Of a stretch of DNA of 64,000 nucleotides, positions 36,501 through 49,900 are shown in pieces. Below the pieces are notes generated by a model. It made no database searches and was not told where the DNA came from. It was given only the letters and a program-made list of their open reading frames with translations. The translations under genes were made by a program, and so were the position numbers. Each line of letters opens with the position of its first letter. The first letter of the stretch is position 1. The DNA lies in assembly GCF_008831285.2 (NCBI RefSeq), contig NC_045145.1:19546040-19610039 (forward strand). The letters are read 5' to 3'. The DNA is from Nymphaea colorata (lineage: Eukaryota; Streptophyta; Magnoliopsida; Nymphaeales; Nymphaeaceae).

Positions 36501-36929
36501 TATATTGTTCTTACTCATGGAACTTATTCGTTTGAATGGATTATATTTTAGGCAGTTAAAAGTGCAGTTTGAACAACTAATTGACAAAGAAGTAATAAAT
36601 TTGAAATTGCAGGTTGTGAACCTTGTTTTTAGATTGGCTTGGTTGCAGACTGTCCTCCACTCAAACTTTGGGAGTGTGGATTATAGGGTGACCGGATTCT
36701 TTTTAGCATCCCTTGAAGTGATCCGAAGGGGCCAATGGAATTTCTATAGGTATCTGCAAGTTAATTTACCTTACTCTAACTTGTTAAATCTCCCTCTCTC
36801 TAGCTCATACTCTAACCATCACGTTTCAAATGGTATTGCAGGTTGGAAAATGAACATTTGAACAATGCTGGCAAATTCAGGGCTGTCAAGACTGTGCCAC
36901 TTCCCTTTCAGGAAGTGGATGAAGATTAA
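28757..36929 (+). CDS. PHO1;H1: PHO1 homologue (SPX-EXS phosphate exporter), PHO1;H1-like, complete, 14 exons
   Basis: Exports inorganic phosphate, as in loading of root xylem. Exons: 28757-29020, 29342-29645, 29778-30186, 30290-30338, 30427-30498, 31119-31248, 33298-33418, 34818-35067, 35138-35242, 35452-35496, 35748-35900, 36221-36499, 36613-36749, 36842-36929 (801 residues; family usually 750-850). The SPX domain, residues 1-343, starts [20 protein letters not shown] and ends at the basic helix KILKKFDK, where the family senses inositol pyrophosphates. Membrane segments follow (from about 410, including [13 protein letters not shown]), then the EXS domain (about 584-780) with [30 protein letters not shown] and RRGQWNFYR. 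The C-terminus [16 protein letters not shown] matches PHO1;H1 from memory. Introns 1 and 5 use GC donors. All phases close. The gene is tail to tail with TADA. Confidence 0.95.
29679..29731. repeat. (TTC)n microsatellite in PHO1 intron 2
   Basis: About 17 TTC units begin 33 nt after the donor at 29646. In the extended exon frame they would read as serines, but the conserved junction SLSG-FTEEEE shows they are intronic. Confidence 0.9.
30210..30266. repeat. (CT)n microsatellite in PHO1 intron 3
   Basis: An uninterrupted CT run takes up more than half of the 103-nt intron 30187-30289, starting 23 nt after the donor. Confidence 0.95.
31566..31701. repeat. Tandem duplication of a 68-bp unit in PHO1 intron 6
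   Basis: CACCCGATAAAA, CGTTAAAAACAA, GTAAAA, CCAAAGAACTTGCTTTT and CTCATTTT occur in the same order from 31576 and again from 31644, with few differences. The intron (31249-33297, about 2 kb) is otherwise AT-rich and unremarkable. Confidence 0.85.
33428..33507. repeat. Compound (CT)n(TA)n microsatellite in PHO1 intron 7
   Basis: CT units start about ten bases after the donor at 33419 and pass into TA units at 33462. The rest of this 1.4-kb intron holds nothing I recognise. Confidence 0.95.
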
Positions 36930-37715
36930 CGATACCCCGCAAGTCGTACGCCATAAGTAACATATGGCAAAATGCATTATTTATTCCAAATATATGCTAG
37001 TAACAGATTAGTTAAAGATCATATATCCACTGGAGACTTTCTGTTTTTGTGACGAAGAAAAATCACCAGCTCTCTGAATTCCCAGAAATTAGAATGATGT
37101 TTCGCTTGACCGTCATGTACCTTGTCCACCAAACTACTTCAGAAAGGAGTATCATCCAGGTTTCACAGATCAGTCAACCTCTGTATCCGTTGACATTCAT
37201 GGAAAATGCTCTAAAATAACCAAACGTACTTGTCATGTGACATACAATAACTGCAATTTGTGGATATGAATGCAGAAGGGCAGTAGTCAGTACAAGACCA
37301 TCACCTGTCCAGTGTCCATATGCTGTGGTTAAACTGTTAAAGTTCCGCTGTTAGATGAAGACAGGAGAACGTGGGAACAAAAACCCAGTCAAGTCGTCCA
37401 ACTCCCTAAAAAATACTTTAAACATTTTACTCGACCACAATGATAATTCAACAGTGGAGGGAATGTGATCTCCTGGTAATACTCTCAACTGTCGAAATTC
37501 AAACACAAGCGGTGGTCACAAGTTTGTATCAGTCTGCGTCCTACGTTTGTCCTCTGCAGTGGTTTTGTTGCATCATCCTTTGCAACTACCATGTTCACTG
37601 TTTTCCCTTCATTTTCTGTTGAAGCAAAAGCTCACCTTAGCAGCGTACTGAAGCTGCAACCTTGCCAACTCTGGTACCATGCCAAACTTGGTGCTCGATG
37701 AAACTAAACAGAAAA
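36930..37715. other. Tail-to-tail spacer between PHO1-like gene and TADA
   Basis: About 790 bp that must hold both 3' UTRs. I see no ORF of interest, no strong AATAAA near either stop and no repeat. Confidence 0.6.
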
Positions 37716-40700
37716 TTATACACGGAACATCACGTGCAAAATATTATGGATCTTAGAAAAAAATTTTGCAGGAGTTCCTGTGACTGGCAAGGGTGAAGAT
37801 GTTTTTGGGGTTTTAGTCTTTTTCCTCCTCAATTGAAAGAACCGTTGCATCACATCAGAGCATTCAGTTGCAAGAATGCCGCGTCTGATGTTCATATTTG
37901 GATGGAACGGGTGTACTGGACCAGCAGAATGGCTTCCTTGATCCAAGCTGTCCTGGCCTTGGTCAACTGAAGGAAAAAGCCTGCAAGGAAACAATTTAGT
38001 CAACACCGTTTGTAGAATGGTCAGCCAGATTAAAAGTGGATTGAACAGGAGCTTGCTTTGCCTAATAACACTGCATTCAAACAGCCCCTTTGTGTGAACT
38101 TCACAAATAAAGGGAATGACATGCAATTTATGTCCAACCAATTGCAGCAGCTATTTGTTGTAGAGTGAAGGCATAACAATTTGTGAGGTTTGAGAAAAAA
38201 AACTGCTGTAATTATCCAGATGAACTGGATTCAAAGTCGGAGTTCATAAAAGGAATGAGAAGTTGGAGAAAGTTGGAGAAAAAACATCTGATCACCGGGC
38301 GTTGATGTGCAACTGGACCTTTTTCTTGGTATGTTCTCATTATAGTAACAACCTATATACAACCAAGTTACTATTAGAACTATTTGATGCTAGCATCTAT
38401 ATGGGCTCAAGAGGGTTAAGCCTATTCTTGAAGGCTACATCGCTACGTCACTAGCAGTTGGCAACAGTAGAGGCAATTGATTGTCCAACAGGAAAGCAGC
38501 ATTCATAAAATGTTTAAATTATCATAAAAACCATTAATTGGTGATCATATAAAAATCAGAAAAGAAACATAACAACCCTTAACCTAAGGCTGTGAAACAC
38601 GTGCACACCTGACCCAGCTGCCATCAGCTCCAAGGAGCTTATTGGGTGCTCCCCACACCAAGGTGCCAATTCTAGCTTGAAGTATAGCACCCGCACACAT
38701 TGGACAAGGTTCAAGAGTAACGTAAAGAGTTGTTTCCTGCAAACCATGAAGAACCAGAAAATTAAGACACAAATTTAGCACCCAAAAACTTCTTCAGATG
38801 AGACCATATCTTGATATCTAAACTACACCTGTACCGTCATATCGAGATTCTAGGTACAAATCCATAGTCAGTTGTCGTGATCCATCAATCACAAACACCA
38901 TGAAGAAGGATAAAAGGAAGGGTTGGGGTTGAAAAACTTAAGATGTGCGATACAGAAGGTCTGTCCAGTGTCCATGGACCACGTGCACAACAGTATGGCC
39001 AGCAGGCAGCAGGCCTATTACTTTGTGAAGTAGATCAGGGTGAGGAGACTTTTTTTTCTTGTATGCATTATATAAACCTACTAGTTGAATGACAACCAAA
39101 CACATAAAATTCAAGAAAGCTTGAAGACAAGACTTAATCCAATTGTATCCAACCTGGACTAGCCCGCGTAACCAGCCGCAGGTAACAATTACATGGTACA
39201 AGAGCCTTGGGTTCCACATCAAAGTAGGATACATGACCTACTTGCACCGGACTTTGGACCCTTGATATCCCAATGAGATATTTCAAAAGCCACACAATCA
39301 GGTCAGCGATTTAGGTTGAAACTGAGTCTATGAACATTCCTGCAGGAAGGATTCAGCTAATCGAAAATGAAATACCACAAAAGTTAGACTTCGCAAGTCA
39401 TGTCACTGGAACTCCTCCAAGAATCATAACTTGCATTTCATGCTCTTAACGAGCACCAAACTACCGCATCGTCAATAACCATGAAAACCACGTTCTGCAA
39501 CCAAAATGCAAAGTTGATAAGCTACCCAACATTTAACAAAAAGTTAAAATTCTAACTTGGTTGGAGTTTACACGTCAGGCTTGTCTCGAGGCACTCATAG
39601 CTTCATTTTGCAATCTAAATCTAGGTGCGCTAACAGCCAAGCTTTTCAGCAGACAACCTTTCCTCTAAACTGCAGTTCCTTCTTATGTCCTTATGGATAC
39701 TAATCACTTGGAGAGGCATGTAAATGAACTTACCAACCCAGGTAACCTCTTTTTATTTACCAGGAATATGAATTAAATGAAAATTAAACCATGCACTAGA
39801 ATTGTGGAAGAAAAGAAATATTCAGAAAGCATAATCAACAAAATACACAAGCTAAGATCATGACAATCACTTACTGCAAGGCGCCAAGTTCTCAGCATCC
39901 TAGAAGCACCCCTGATGCACAACATCTCAGCATGTGCAGTTGAATCTCTCAACTCTTCCACACTGAAACATCAATCAGCCTAATTAAGAATCAGGATTTT
40001 ATGTGGCATATGCAACCTCAAGTTCGCAGAAGGTAGAAAAATAGGAAAAAATCACATACAGATTATGCCCTCGGGCAATTATCTTGCCATCCTGGACTAA
40101 TACTGCCCCGACTGGCACCTCCCAGATATCAGCTGCTTTTCTTGCTTCTGCAATTGCTTCTCTCATGAACATTTCGTCCATTTTTCTCTGCTCATTTTCA
40201 AGCTTATATGCGTCTTCCCATGCTTCAAATCTTTCTCGTTGGACTTGTGCAGCTCTTCTCAATTTTCTTGACCCCAGTGCCCTCCTCTTGTCTTCATTGC
40301 TAGCATCTTTTTCTGGCCTATCTTGGACGGATGGTTCATGCGCTCCTGAATCAAGGTTTTTTCTACCAACCTTCGGTGAAATAACTGGCAGTACACTTAT
40401 TTTTTCTTGCTGCTGTACATCATGAATACCCGTTGAACATGCAATAACAGCAGGAGATACCGTCCCACTTACAGACACTGATAATGAACCTATAGATGCA
40501 TAATTAGTGGCAGAACCCAACATTTGGTTATCTGATATTGATGAAGCTTCTTCTTGAATTGATACATGAGCAGAAAGACCGATTGGAGATGATGTATCAG
40601 GCTTACTGTCTGCTAGCATTGACCGGGAACTCCTGTCATCAGTAATATCCTGCCTATTATTTGCACTTGCACCTGCTGCAGAAATAAGTGCATCAGCTGA

Positions 40701-43700
40701 GCCTTCATCGCCTCCTGGTTCCTCCGGCATAACTTCTTTCTCCTTCCTTGGACTTTCTTCACCTACTGGCTCGTGTCCTGAAAACCAAGCCTCGTTGCTT
40801 CCAGATTCAGTTAATGAGCTCTTAGCCGCCGACTTTGACTTTGAATTATGTGTTCCTGCTCGCAAAATCCACCCACTCTTAATTATTTCTGCAACATAAC
40901 CCCAGTGCTTTCTGCTTGGCCTCTTCGCAGTTGGATTCCCAAGAGATGCAGCCTCAGTTCCCTCGGTTGTTCCTACGGTAGAAGTTACCTCGGTCAACTG
41001 CGCTCCAGAGCCTGAGGTCACAGGAGTGATCATGGTTTCTGGTGTCTTACCCACATTGGAATGTTCTTCAAGTGTTTCACGCGCAATGGCCCATATTTCA
41101 TCAGATTGCTCATCCGCCTCGGATAATACAGAAGACTGCCGAGATCTTTGCATTCCAGAGTCTTCGAAGACATTTTTACGCGAGTTACCTTGCACAGTAT
41201 CTGCATTTGAATTTGGAGGAGGATTGATCAATACTAGCTGCTGGAATGAAGTGGCTGTTTGGTGAGAAGACCTCTCTCTCTCCACTATATACGTTTTTTC
41301 AGTTTCTTCTACAATTCTCTCTGAAGGCAAATTTGCCGGATGCAGATTACCAGTAGAAGGATGCCTCGACCCATCAGAAGATTTCTCTAACAGGATGATC
41401 GGTCTTGAACAACCACTCTCAGTTGGAGGCTCAGAGCACTGTTTTACTATATCATTGGGTTCAGGGTGATCCGGAGGAACTTCTCCCTGTTGTCCCACAA
41501 GTATAACATCGGAATTGATTTGCAATGGTTTGTTAGTTGAAGAGCCTGTCGGTTGATGTTCACCTGCAGTTCTTGGAGAACCATAAAGAGTAGATGGAGA
41601 GGAGAGATCTGCAGGTGGTTCGTGCAAAATTATCTGCCCTGAAAGTGTTCTATCTATTTGCGTGTCATTATAATTGACGTTCACAGAACTTCGATGTTTA
41701 GCAATGTCATCGTTACTCGCATATCCAGCTAACTGGTAGCCAAAGGAACCACTTAGAGAGCCAGTGTTTACTGACTGTGGATATGAAAGAACTGAAATTT
41801 CAGGTTGATCTGCCTGTCCTGAATCGGTGGCACCTATTCTTGTATTGTTGTCTCTTGATTCTTGATGACATTCCAAGTCGTGACTTGCAGCAACGTATTG
41901 CCTGGTTGGGTATCCATCTGATTGATGAGCACGAGTATTGTCCATTGAGATCTTCGTTGCCCACTGAGAAGGATGAGATCTGGGTTGGTCTTGCAACCTT
42001 AATGCTTCGGAAATCCTTGCACCTGTCTGCATACTGTTGCAGCTCAATTCTTGCGTGTAGTTGATGTTTGAATGGTGCTGGTACTGGGAAATATAATCAC
42101 TAGCTGTGTATTCAGCAGTTTGATGGCCAGAAGAGATGTTCAATGAAATCCCAATAGGTGGCTCAGAAGATGAAGTCGTTGGCACTTTCTGCACTGATAT
42201 TTGATCTTGGTAAAGTCTTGCACTTGAATGTGCGCTGCTGGTACTTGTTTGCTGCAAGTAATCAATATCTGAAGAGCGATAATTCTTATCCACATACTCC
42301 TTGGATTCATGAAGTCTCGACATATCTGAATCCAGGATGATAACTGAGCTATCCGTCTGCTGAGGTACATGATTCCAGGCAATTCCTTCCACCTTCTTCT
42401 CCTTATTCTGCCTCGAAGTCCCAGCCGAATTATGAAGAGATGTTGAGACCTCCTCAGTTTCATCCACAAATACTCTTTGGTCCTTTCTAGAAGCGTAACG
42501 AGCGTCACTTACTACAGCAACAGACTCTGTTACATTGTCACTTGATCTAATTTCATTTCGTTGCCGAGGTTTTCCGTTTGCATCCACATGAAGCTGGGGA
42601 GCCCAATAACTACTAGAACATCTGCCGGCGGAAACAGAGCACTCGCCAGCTACGTTTCTGTTCTCAATTTTGGAATCGTCCACCCTCTTACTGATCTGTT
42701 CTTTATGGCGACTGACTAATGTACTTGAACTTGATATCTTTTTCTGTTTATCAACTAAACAAACTTTAATTTCGTCGCTTTTGGGAAAGTGCTGGACGTC
42801 GCCTGAGATCTCTTGCCGCTTGCTTCTTTCCTCGTTACCATAACGACCATCCCTTAAAAACTTGTGCTGCTTGCCTCTAGCCATACCATCTGATGATGCC
42901 CCTACGGTACTCTCATCCTTATCTGAAGCGTCCTCTGTCACTCTATGACGGCGACGGGCTCTTGGTGGTGTACTCTCCGTTTCAGTAAAGTCATGCTTCT
43001 GTGTTTCCTTGGGATCACTCCCCGAATGCTTGCCTCGGAGAGAAAATTCGTGCCGCAATTCATGCTTGCCCTGTCGTCTCTTGAGAGAGGAACTGTGACT
43101 ATAGAGCATAGTACCTCTCTCCTGGCAAAATTCATCATCTTCCCATTCTTTATCATCGCATAGATAACGAAAACTAGAAGCTCTGTTTCTTCCTTGAACA
43201 ACCATGTCTACATTTTCGGTGGCTCCATGGACATGGATATTTGCCTCTTCACACAAACTACATTGCCCGAATTTGAAGCTGGTTTCATACTCGTCAGCAT
43301 GATTGTGATCACGGAGACGAAGGGAAAACTCGTTGTGGTGACCTTTGGACTCTCCTGAAACAGGGCTTATACCACCCTCAAACTTCATCAACAGGGAGAT
43401 GGTTTCCTGTGCCCAATTATGGAGCTCCACCCCATAATCAAACTCCTGTTGACCACCAAATCCTTCTCCCTTCATCGCGCGGGAAACAATTTTTCCCGGC
43501 CCACCACCTCCCCCCGGACGAAACGGCAGATATCCATCAAACTGCCAGCGGCAACGCGCGCACCCTCCAAGGAACACCGGCCTTCTGACCGGGGACCGGT
43601 GAATCAGAGTCGATTGCCGCAGCCCACAACCAGATGGCCACGAAACCGATGCATGCCCACAAGCACAAGCCGATTCTAGAAGCCTCCCCTTTCCATGGGA

Positions 43701-43781
43701 ATACCGGAATTCGCTGTACCAAGGGACGAAGGCAGTCCTATCCCTCACGGTTAGCGTCGACCTGTAATGGGCATGATACAT
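37716..43781 (-). CDS. TADA: tRNA adenosine-34 deaminase, chloroplast type (TADA), complete, 4 exons
   Basis: Converts adenosine to inosine at the wobble position of plastid tRNA-Arg(ACG), so that one tRNA can read CGN codons. Exons: 40060-43781, 39875-39962, 38609-38736, 37716-37980 (1400 residues; Arabidopsis TADA is about 1300). The first 1200 residues are a long, poorly conserved, charged and Ser-rich extension beginning with a probable plastid transit peptide; LRQSTLI near residue 60 is shared with family members. The deaminase domain is C-terminal: [33 protein letters not shown], zinc ligand His1251 and proton shuttle Glu1253 (TAHAEM), and Cys1281 and Cys1284 (EPCPMC). All catalytic residues are present. 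The ATG at 43781 is chosen because the frame's upstream extension starts only with TTG. Phases close at all junctions. Confidence 0.95.
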
Positions 43782-44666
43782 CTCTCTCTGTGTAGCCAAT
43801 CAACTCCCTTTCAGCAGAAGAGACGCTGAAACACGAACAAGAGTTGAGAAGGTGGACTGGCTCTGAGGGTGGGGAGAGAGAGAGAGGGAAGAGATTACAA
43901 TATTACCGGGAACAGATTGGTATCCGATACCGATAGAGAGAGGATGGCAATAATCCTGTTTCTATCGGGTGGTGGGCAGATACTCTGCGTGTATCTGTGC
44001 GCCCGATAGAGAAATAGAGGCGAGGACGAAGACGGAGGCTGCCTTCTGCCAATCGGATATGACCGGCAGCGAGCAGAGAGCAGATAAGAGACGGTGTACA
44101 TTCCCGTAAAGCAAAAGTAACTGGATTGTCAAACATGCGCTTCCGTCCAAGCTCGGGATCCTCGTCTTTCTAAAGCACAAACCAAAAGCTCTACGTCTTT
44201 CCTTGCGCAAATAGAAAGGATGCCTGCATCAAAACTGCAGCTAGAAATGATAACTTCATCCGTCCCCCTTGCTGATGAAACACTAACTCGGGCTGGTCTG
44301 ATGGGCGAATGGCCCGCGAACTCATATCCCTCTCTGGCCGACACAGACAGAGCTCCACAGAAGCCAGCGACAGAGTTCCCACGTTTCCTGAAAAGAAATA
44401 TCCTATATATATATATATGAATGTTATTAAAGAAGTCAAATACGCATAAAATACGTTTTATGCACTATTTTACGTGCTAAGGTTGAATACGACACGCGAT
44501 TGCTTGACCAGTCGTAAAACGCGCCATATACGAGCTGTCAGCTTAGTTTTGGTCTTTTATAGTGCGTTGAAGTATATTAAATATATTGATAGGGCAAGTC
44601 GCAACCTGTTGGCCGGATCAAGCATTTGAACTAGATGACACAGACAAGAGTATATGCCGACGAGGA

Positions 44667-44677
44667 TATATATATAA

Positions 44678-44722
<45 letters not shown>
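44667..44722. repeat. (TA)n(GA)n compound microsatellite
   Basis: A short TA run joins about 21 GA units. Confidence 0.95.
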
Positions 44723-44725
<3 letters not shown>

Positions 44726-46543
44726 CTTAGTAGGTAATAGGCCACTAGGTCAGGGACAAAATGAGATTGCCTAAATACAATTATGATAGTGCATTTTTTT
44801 GTGATCTTATCTTACAATTATGATCTTAAGAATAAGTTGATCAGAAATATAAACTAACTTAATCATTTTTTAAAATTTAATTGTATTTTTTAATAAATAA
44901 AATTGAACTGCTCATATAACATCAAAACTTTGATGATGGAGAAATCTGCATCGTTCTATAAAAACAACTTAAACTAAAGCATGTTTCTTATCAAAATAGT
45001 TTTTGTAAAAAGTTTCGGATATTTTTATTTTGTTTAAAATACTTTCCTAGCAACAAATTAAATAGATTGGTTTTCGTCCCTAACTGGATCTATCAAAATA
45101 TATATGTGTGTGTGTACAGAATTCTCCGTCCAGACCCCAACAGAATAATCTTAGAAAGCTGCGAACGTGCATGCCATCAGCTAAAATGGACCAATATGCA
45201 GACTGCTAAGCCTGCACCGCATCTTCATTAATGCATTATTATTAAGGTAAACTAATTATAAGGATGAAAACCAGCATAGCTTACATCTCTCAAAAGCCAA
45301 TACCACACGGCAGCCTCAAAGATGCCCCGAGAAACAAGTCCAGTCAACTCCATGTGAATTTCTGCTCAAGAATCACACAGCTAGCTTCCACCCTTTTTTT
45401 CTCTTATTCCTTCTTTTTTTATGTCTTTCCAAGTTCCAACTGGATTGTCGTTCTCTTTTCCTGTGGCATCATTAAGAACAGGTAGCAGGTTGGAACTGCC
45501 GTGAAACCAAAATGGAGCAATGTAAAATCATGTTCTACATCCGAACTGAATGAGGCGTCTTATAAATCTTGCCTAAAGAACCTATGAGACTAGTGGCCCA
45601 GCCACAGCGGGCAGGTCAAGTTGTACCGCTCACACCGGTCTCATAAGATTTATGTAATTTTATATTAGTGTATTCAACTTTTCACTCATGTATAAACGGG
45701 TGCCTCCAAAAGGACAAGAGTTCTTAATTAGTGCCCCTTCGAATTAAAATTTCCGGCCCTGCTACTACTTTCAACTACTTCTAAAATGCGAGAACGTGGA
45801 TTAGTTATTTGGAATTAGTTTTTTCTTCCTAGCACTTACTTTCTCTCGATTGCTGTCTGTATTAGATATAGGGAAGAAATTTTTTAAAAACAAAAAATTG
45901 AACTACCGAAAAACTAAACCTTTTTATTCAAGTTCTGGAAACCAAAAAAATATGCAAGCCAAAAGATGTGAAAACAAGAGAATTAACCTAATGGATATAC
46001 ATTTAAAGCACGGGATTAACTGAAGCGGCTCATCACAGGCATGGAAGCTCCCAACTGCCACCCCAACAGCGGGATCACAGAACTGACTCGAACATTTTCT
46101 TCTCTGCTCAAGATGCGACAAAACTGGCGTTCCGTATCCCCTTCCCATCAAGACCACAGCAAATGGGCAAAGTTTAAATGGTAGCAGTGGCCGTGCCATC
46201 GGCTTTCAGACGTACCTCGGCCCATGTACAACTGAAAAACAAGTGTCCCAAGATTGACGAGAAAAGAGATGACACGGGACCTTTCGTTAGCGGAAGCAAC
46301 TGAGACAAGCACAGGACCTGTTAAATGCAGTGTCGATTGACGTGCATTGAACCCACGCTCTGCACATCATCACAAGAGCTCGGGATTTTCTTAGTAAGGA
46401 ATAAAGCACATCGTACGTGCAAGAAGCATCCTGTTTTCCATGGGAGAATTAGGAAAACCACATCCAATTAATAATTCAAAAGTTGAAAAATAATAAAGCG
46501 ACGTGCACAATAGCACCTGTCGGATCAGTTTTTTTCCCATCTA

Positions 46544-46546
<3 letters not shown>

Positions 46547-46603
<57 letters not shown>
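46547..46603. repeat. (TA)n(GA)n compound microsatellite
   Basis: TA units to 46584 then GA units to 46603, about 380 bp beyond the PRP40 stop. Confidence 0.95.
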
Positions 46604-46985
46604 AGGGCACAAACAACTCACGGAGGACTCTTGAAGCTGCCCGCTTCCAACAAAAAATCATCAAACAGAGCCTAGATCAGACTATATAAATTAAGCAAGA
46701 GTTACATTCAAGACCGATGCGCTTCTGGAATCTGAGATGCGACACCCTTAATGAACTCAAATTAATTACAAGAAAAATTGTACATGATGTAGAACATCCC
46801 GTTAGCTGATTGAGCAATGGTCGACTGTTGACAAGAGTATTAGTGCAACATGTTACGAAGTTGACCGAAGACTGCATCAAACGCTTGAAATTGATAATAA
46901 TTAGTAAAAAGGAAAATGTGACAACATGAGTATTGAACATGTAGAGTACCGCATATTAACAAAAAAGTAGCTGCTGAAAAAAGAG

Positions 46986-49900
46986 TCAATTAATTTCACC
47001 ATCCTCTCCTACTTCCCCATCTTCAAGCTCCTCGTACACACCATTTCTACGTGATCCATCCCGATCTCGTTTGTGCCTTTTGTGCCTGCTTTCGCTATCC
47101 GAGTCCGTTTCATACGTGTGCTGCAAAACACAACGCCCATCAAGATTAGAGAAACATGATGGCTATGAAATGATACCAACGAAATGTACACACCTTTCTT
47201 GATGATTTCTTGCGATCACCCGAATGCCTCCTGGATTTTCTGGATTCTTCATTCTCCTCCTTATCAGAAGTTGCATCATCACCTCCACTTTGGTGCCGTT
47301 TTCGGTGCCTTCTGTCCTTTTCCTTCTTCCTGTCCTCTCTATGACCATGGCTGTTACCTATATCAGCACTTTCACCTTCCGTCTCATCTCTTCGAGATCG
47401 TTCTTTTGCCTTCTCTTTCTCACGGTCCCTCTCCTTTTCTTTTCTATCTTCCCTTTCCTTTTTCTCCTCTTTTTCTTTCCGTTCCTTCTCCTTCCTCTTC
47501 TCTTTTTCTTCCTTCTCTTTCTTTTTTGCCTGCATTACGATTTAAGAAATGCAACGAAATGTAAAGATATTTTATCACAGGGACCATCTCGGATGTAGCC
47601 ATATGAGCTACAAAAATTACAACTGAAGTGCAATCGACCCATTGGAAAATAATTGGTTAGTCAACCAATCTGAACCAGTGGCATGACATGAACATCTTAA
47701 GGCCATCTTGGCTTTTTCTTGCCAGTCAAAGACAAAAACTAGTTGAATATTGTACGGTAATACCTTTTCTTCCTCTCGCTTCCGCTCCTTCTCTTTAGCC
47801 TTTTCCAACAAGTGAGCTACGTATTCCTCAAAAATCTCCCTTCTGAAACTATCATCACTAATGGACCTGTGTACAAGAAAATCACAAGATGGAGTCACCA
47901 CAATGAGAGATATGACCAATTCTAAACTTTCAAAAATACAATCACGAGTACCTAAACTGTTGGCTATCTTCCAAAAGTGATTTGCAGTCGTCCCATTTAG
48001 ACAATGCTGTTATTTCCTTTTAAGAGAAAACACCCAAATTATAGATTAAATCACATCATAGCAGCAGCCGGGGTGCCCAAAGAGCAACCCAGATGGAAAA
48101 CCATTATTTGATCACGAAATTTAAGCATTACCTTTACAGAATGCAAGAGATCAGTAAAGTCATCTGCCAGCTTTTGCCGCTTCCTAGCTTCCTTCTCCTC
48201 TTTCTCCTTCAGTCTTTCCAACAACTCCTCAAATACAATCTGCAAATATGGCATATTATTTTATCCAAGTCCATGACATGACCAATAGATACACATAGAG
48301 CAATTCCATAAATAGTGGAAGATACAAAATCGAACGAATTTAAATCTGCAAAAAATTTGCACAATCCTCAGCAAAAATTAATCAGGCAAACCAAATGCAC
48401 AACTGACTTCAGTTAGAGAAGAGCCTTATAGCTCCTTCAAATCACAACCATGCCTCATCTTAAATAAGCAAATCAACAATTGTGAAATTTGCTGACAGCT
48501 ACTGTTTGTGGAACATAGAAGGAGCTCGGAGAGAAACAAAAAAAGAGCACACTTGCAAGCTATGCAGGCAAAAAAGGCGTAGAGTGTCATCAAAACGTTC
48601 TTAACATGTATATTGACAAAAAGGTCAAAAGGAAAATATTTTAATCAAAAACATCCAGCCGGTACTGTTCTTATACAACAACATAATAAAGCAATTCCAT
48701 GTAACAAGAAAGCCTCCAAATAAGAAGAGATGCTAACGGAAGAAGTTCTAACTTGTAAGTAGACTCTTGAGACAGTCAACTAAATGGAACCAGACAATCA
48801 GATGCACTCATGGTTATATAAATTTTGATAGAAAAGCAAAAATGATGACGATTATGACGAGTAGAAAATAATATGACAATGACCAAAGTCAGCAAGCAAG
48901 ACTCGTCACACCAGTGTCATTGTCCATGATACTAACAAGGATTTAAACAGTGAACAGTAACCAAGTCAACATTGTCCAAGTTTTACAGATGCAAGTAGGT
49001 ATTTGAATCAGAGAATTCAAATTAAACAAATATATCCTCTTTTAAATACTGAATTGTTGTGAGAACTGCAAGTAGTTGCTGCAACCATGAACCCAAAGGT
49101 ATAGTGCAAGCAATCCAGTAGTACCAATAGCAAAGACAATCATCAAAGTGAAACTTCAGGATTGCAAAGATTAATGCAGTGTCAATTGTTCGTCAAGTGG
49201 TTCTGAGTCTGACTTCTCAAGCCAGCATAGCTGATGCAATTTACTAGAATAAGGTTTTCAGCCCCAAATTTGTCGCTTTTCTTGTCAGTCCAGTAGCTTC
49301 CAGTGGTGAATTATTTTCTTGTTCATTTCTCATATGCATGCAGGAACTTATTATAAAAACTGAATAAGACAAAAGCCCTTGCACCTTACACGAAAATCCA
49401 CATAAAGATCATGAGCCAATCCCATTACTGTAAGCCATATTCACCTTCAAATTTGTCTCTGATACTCGTGAAAGGTTTCCGTCTTGCAAAATAGCATCCT
49501 TGAAATCTTCAAAAGACCAATTTGATGTCATAGTAACCTGTTGATAGACCCAGTTAGGAAGCAGCCCCATCAAAACTATTTTCTACTCAAACCAACAACT
49601 CACCTTTGCCATCTTCAATGCATCCTTGATCCGTGCCTTGTCATCATGATACTGAATGAAAAGAATTAAGAAAAAAAATTGATGAAGCTCAAAAAGAACG
49701 CACCAGTTTTTCTTTGGTAAGAAGAACAGATCACTATAACTCCCAAAATAATGAAGAAGTCAAACTCTGACAAACCATTACAAATCCAAAAGCCAAGTAG
49801 TAATAGTGGAACTATGCAGTACCAGATACCAGATAGATCTTCCAAAGAACAAGGAGCTTTTGAATAAAACAATTAATTTGGGACCCTGAGATATATTCTT

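Larger units (their letters stand above)
43782..46985. other. Intergenic region between TADA 5' end and PRP40 3' end
   Basis: The first 350 bp carry short GA runs and moderately GC-rich DNA likely to include the TADA leader and promoter. Beyond that are a GA array (44681-44722), a remnant of the GTGGCGGAG family (about 45590-45770, with AGTGGCCCAGCCAC and TTTCCGGCCCTG) and a TA/GA array (46547-46603). A 91-codon minus ORF at 45924-46199 has cysteine-containing sequence but no family I recognise. Confidence 0.55.

Noticed and set aside
43782..43799. TADA start at 43799
   Set aside because: The triplet there is TTG. The first ATG is at 43781 and starts MYHAHY, similar to other TADA N-termini.
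45924..46199. 91-codon minus-strand ORF as a gene
   Set aside because: No family recognised, no splice or promoter context, and it lies in repeat-containing intergenic DNA.
47184..47598. Plus-strand ORFs of about 125 codons rich in Phe, Leu and Ser
   Set aside because: They are the complement of the Lys/Glu/Arg-rich tail exon of PRP40 and have no independent support.
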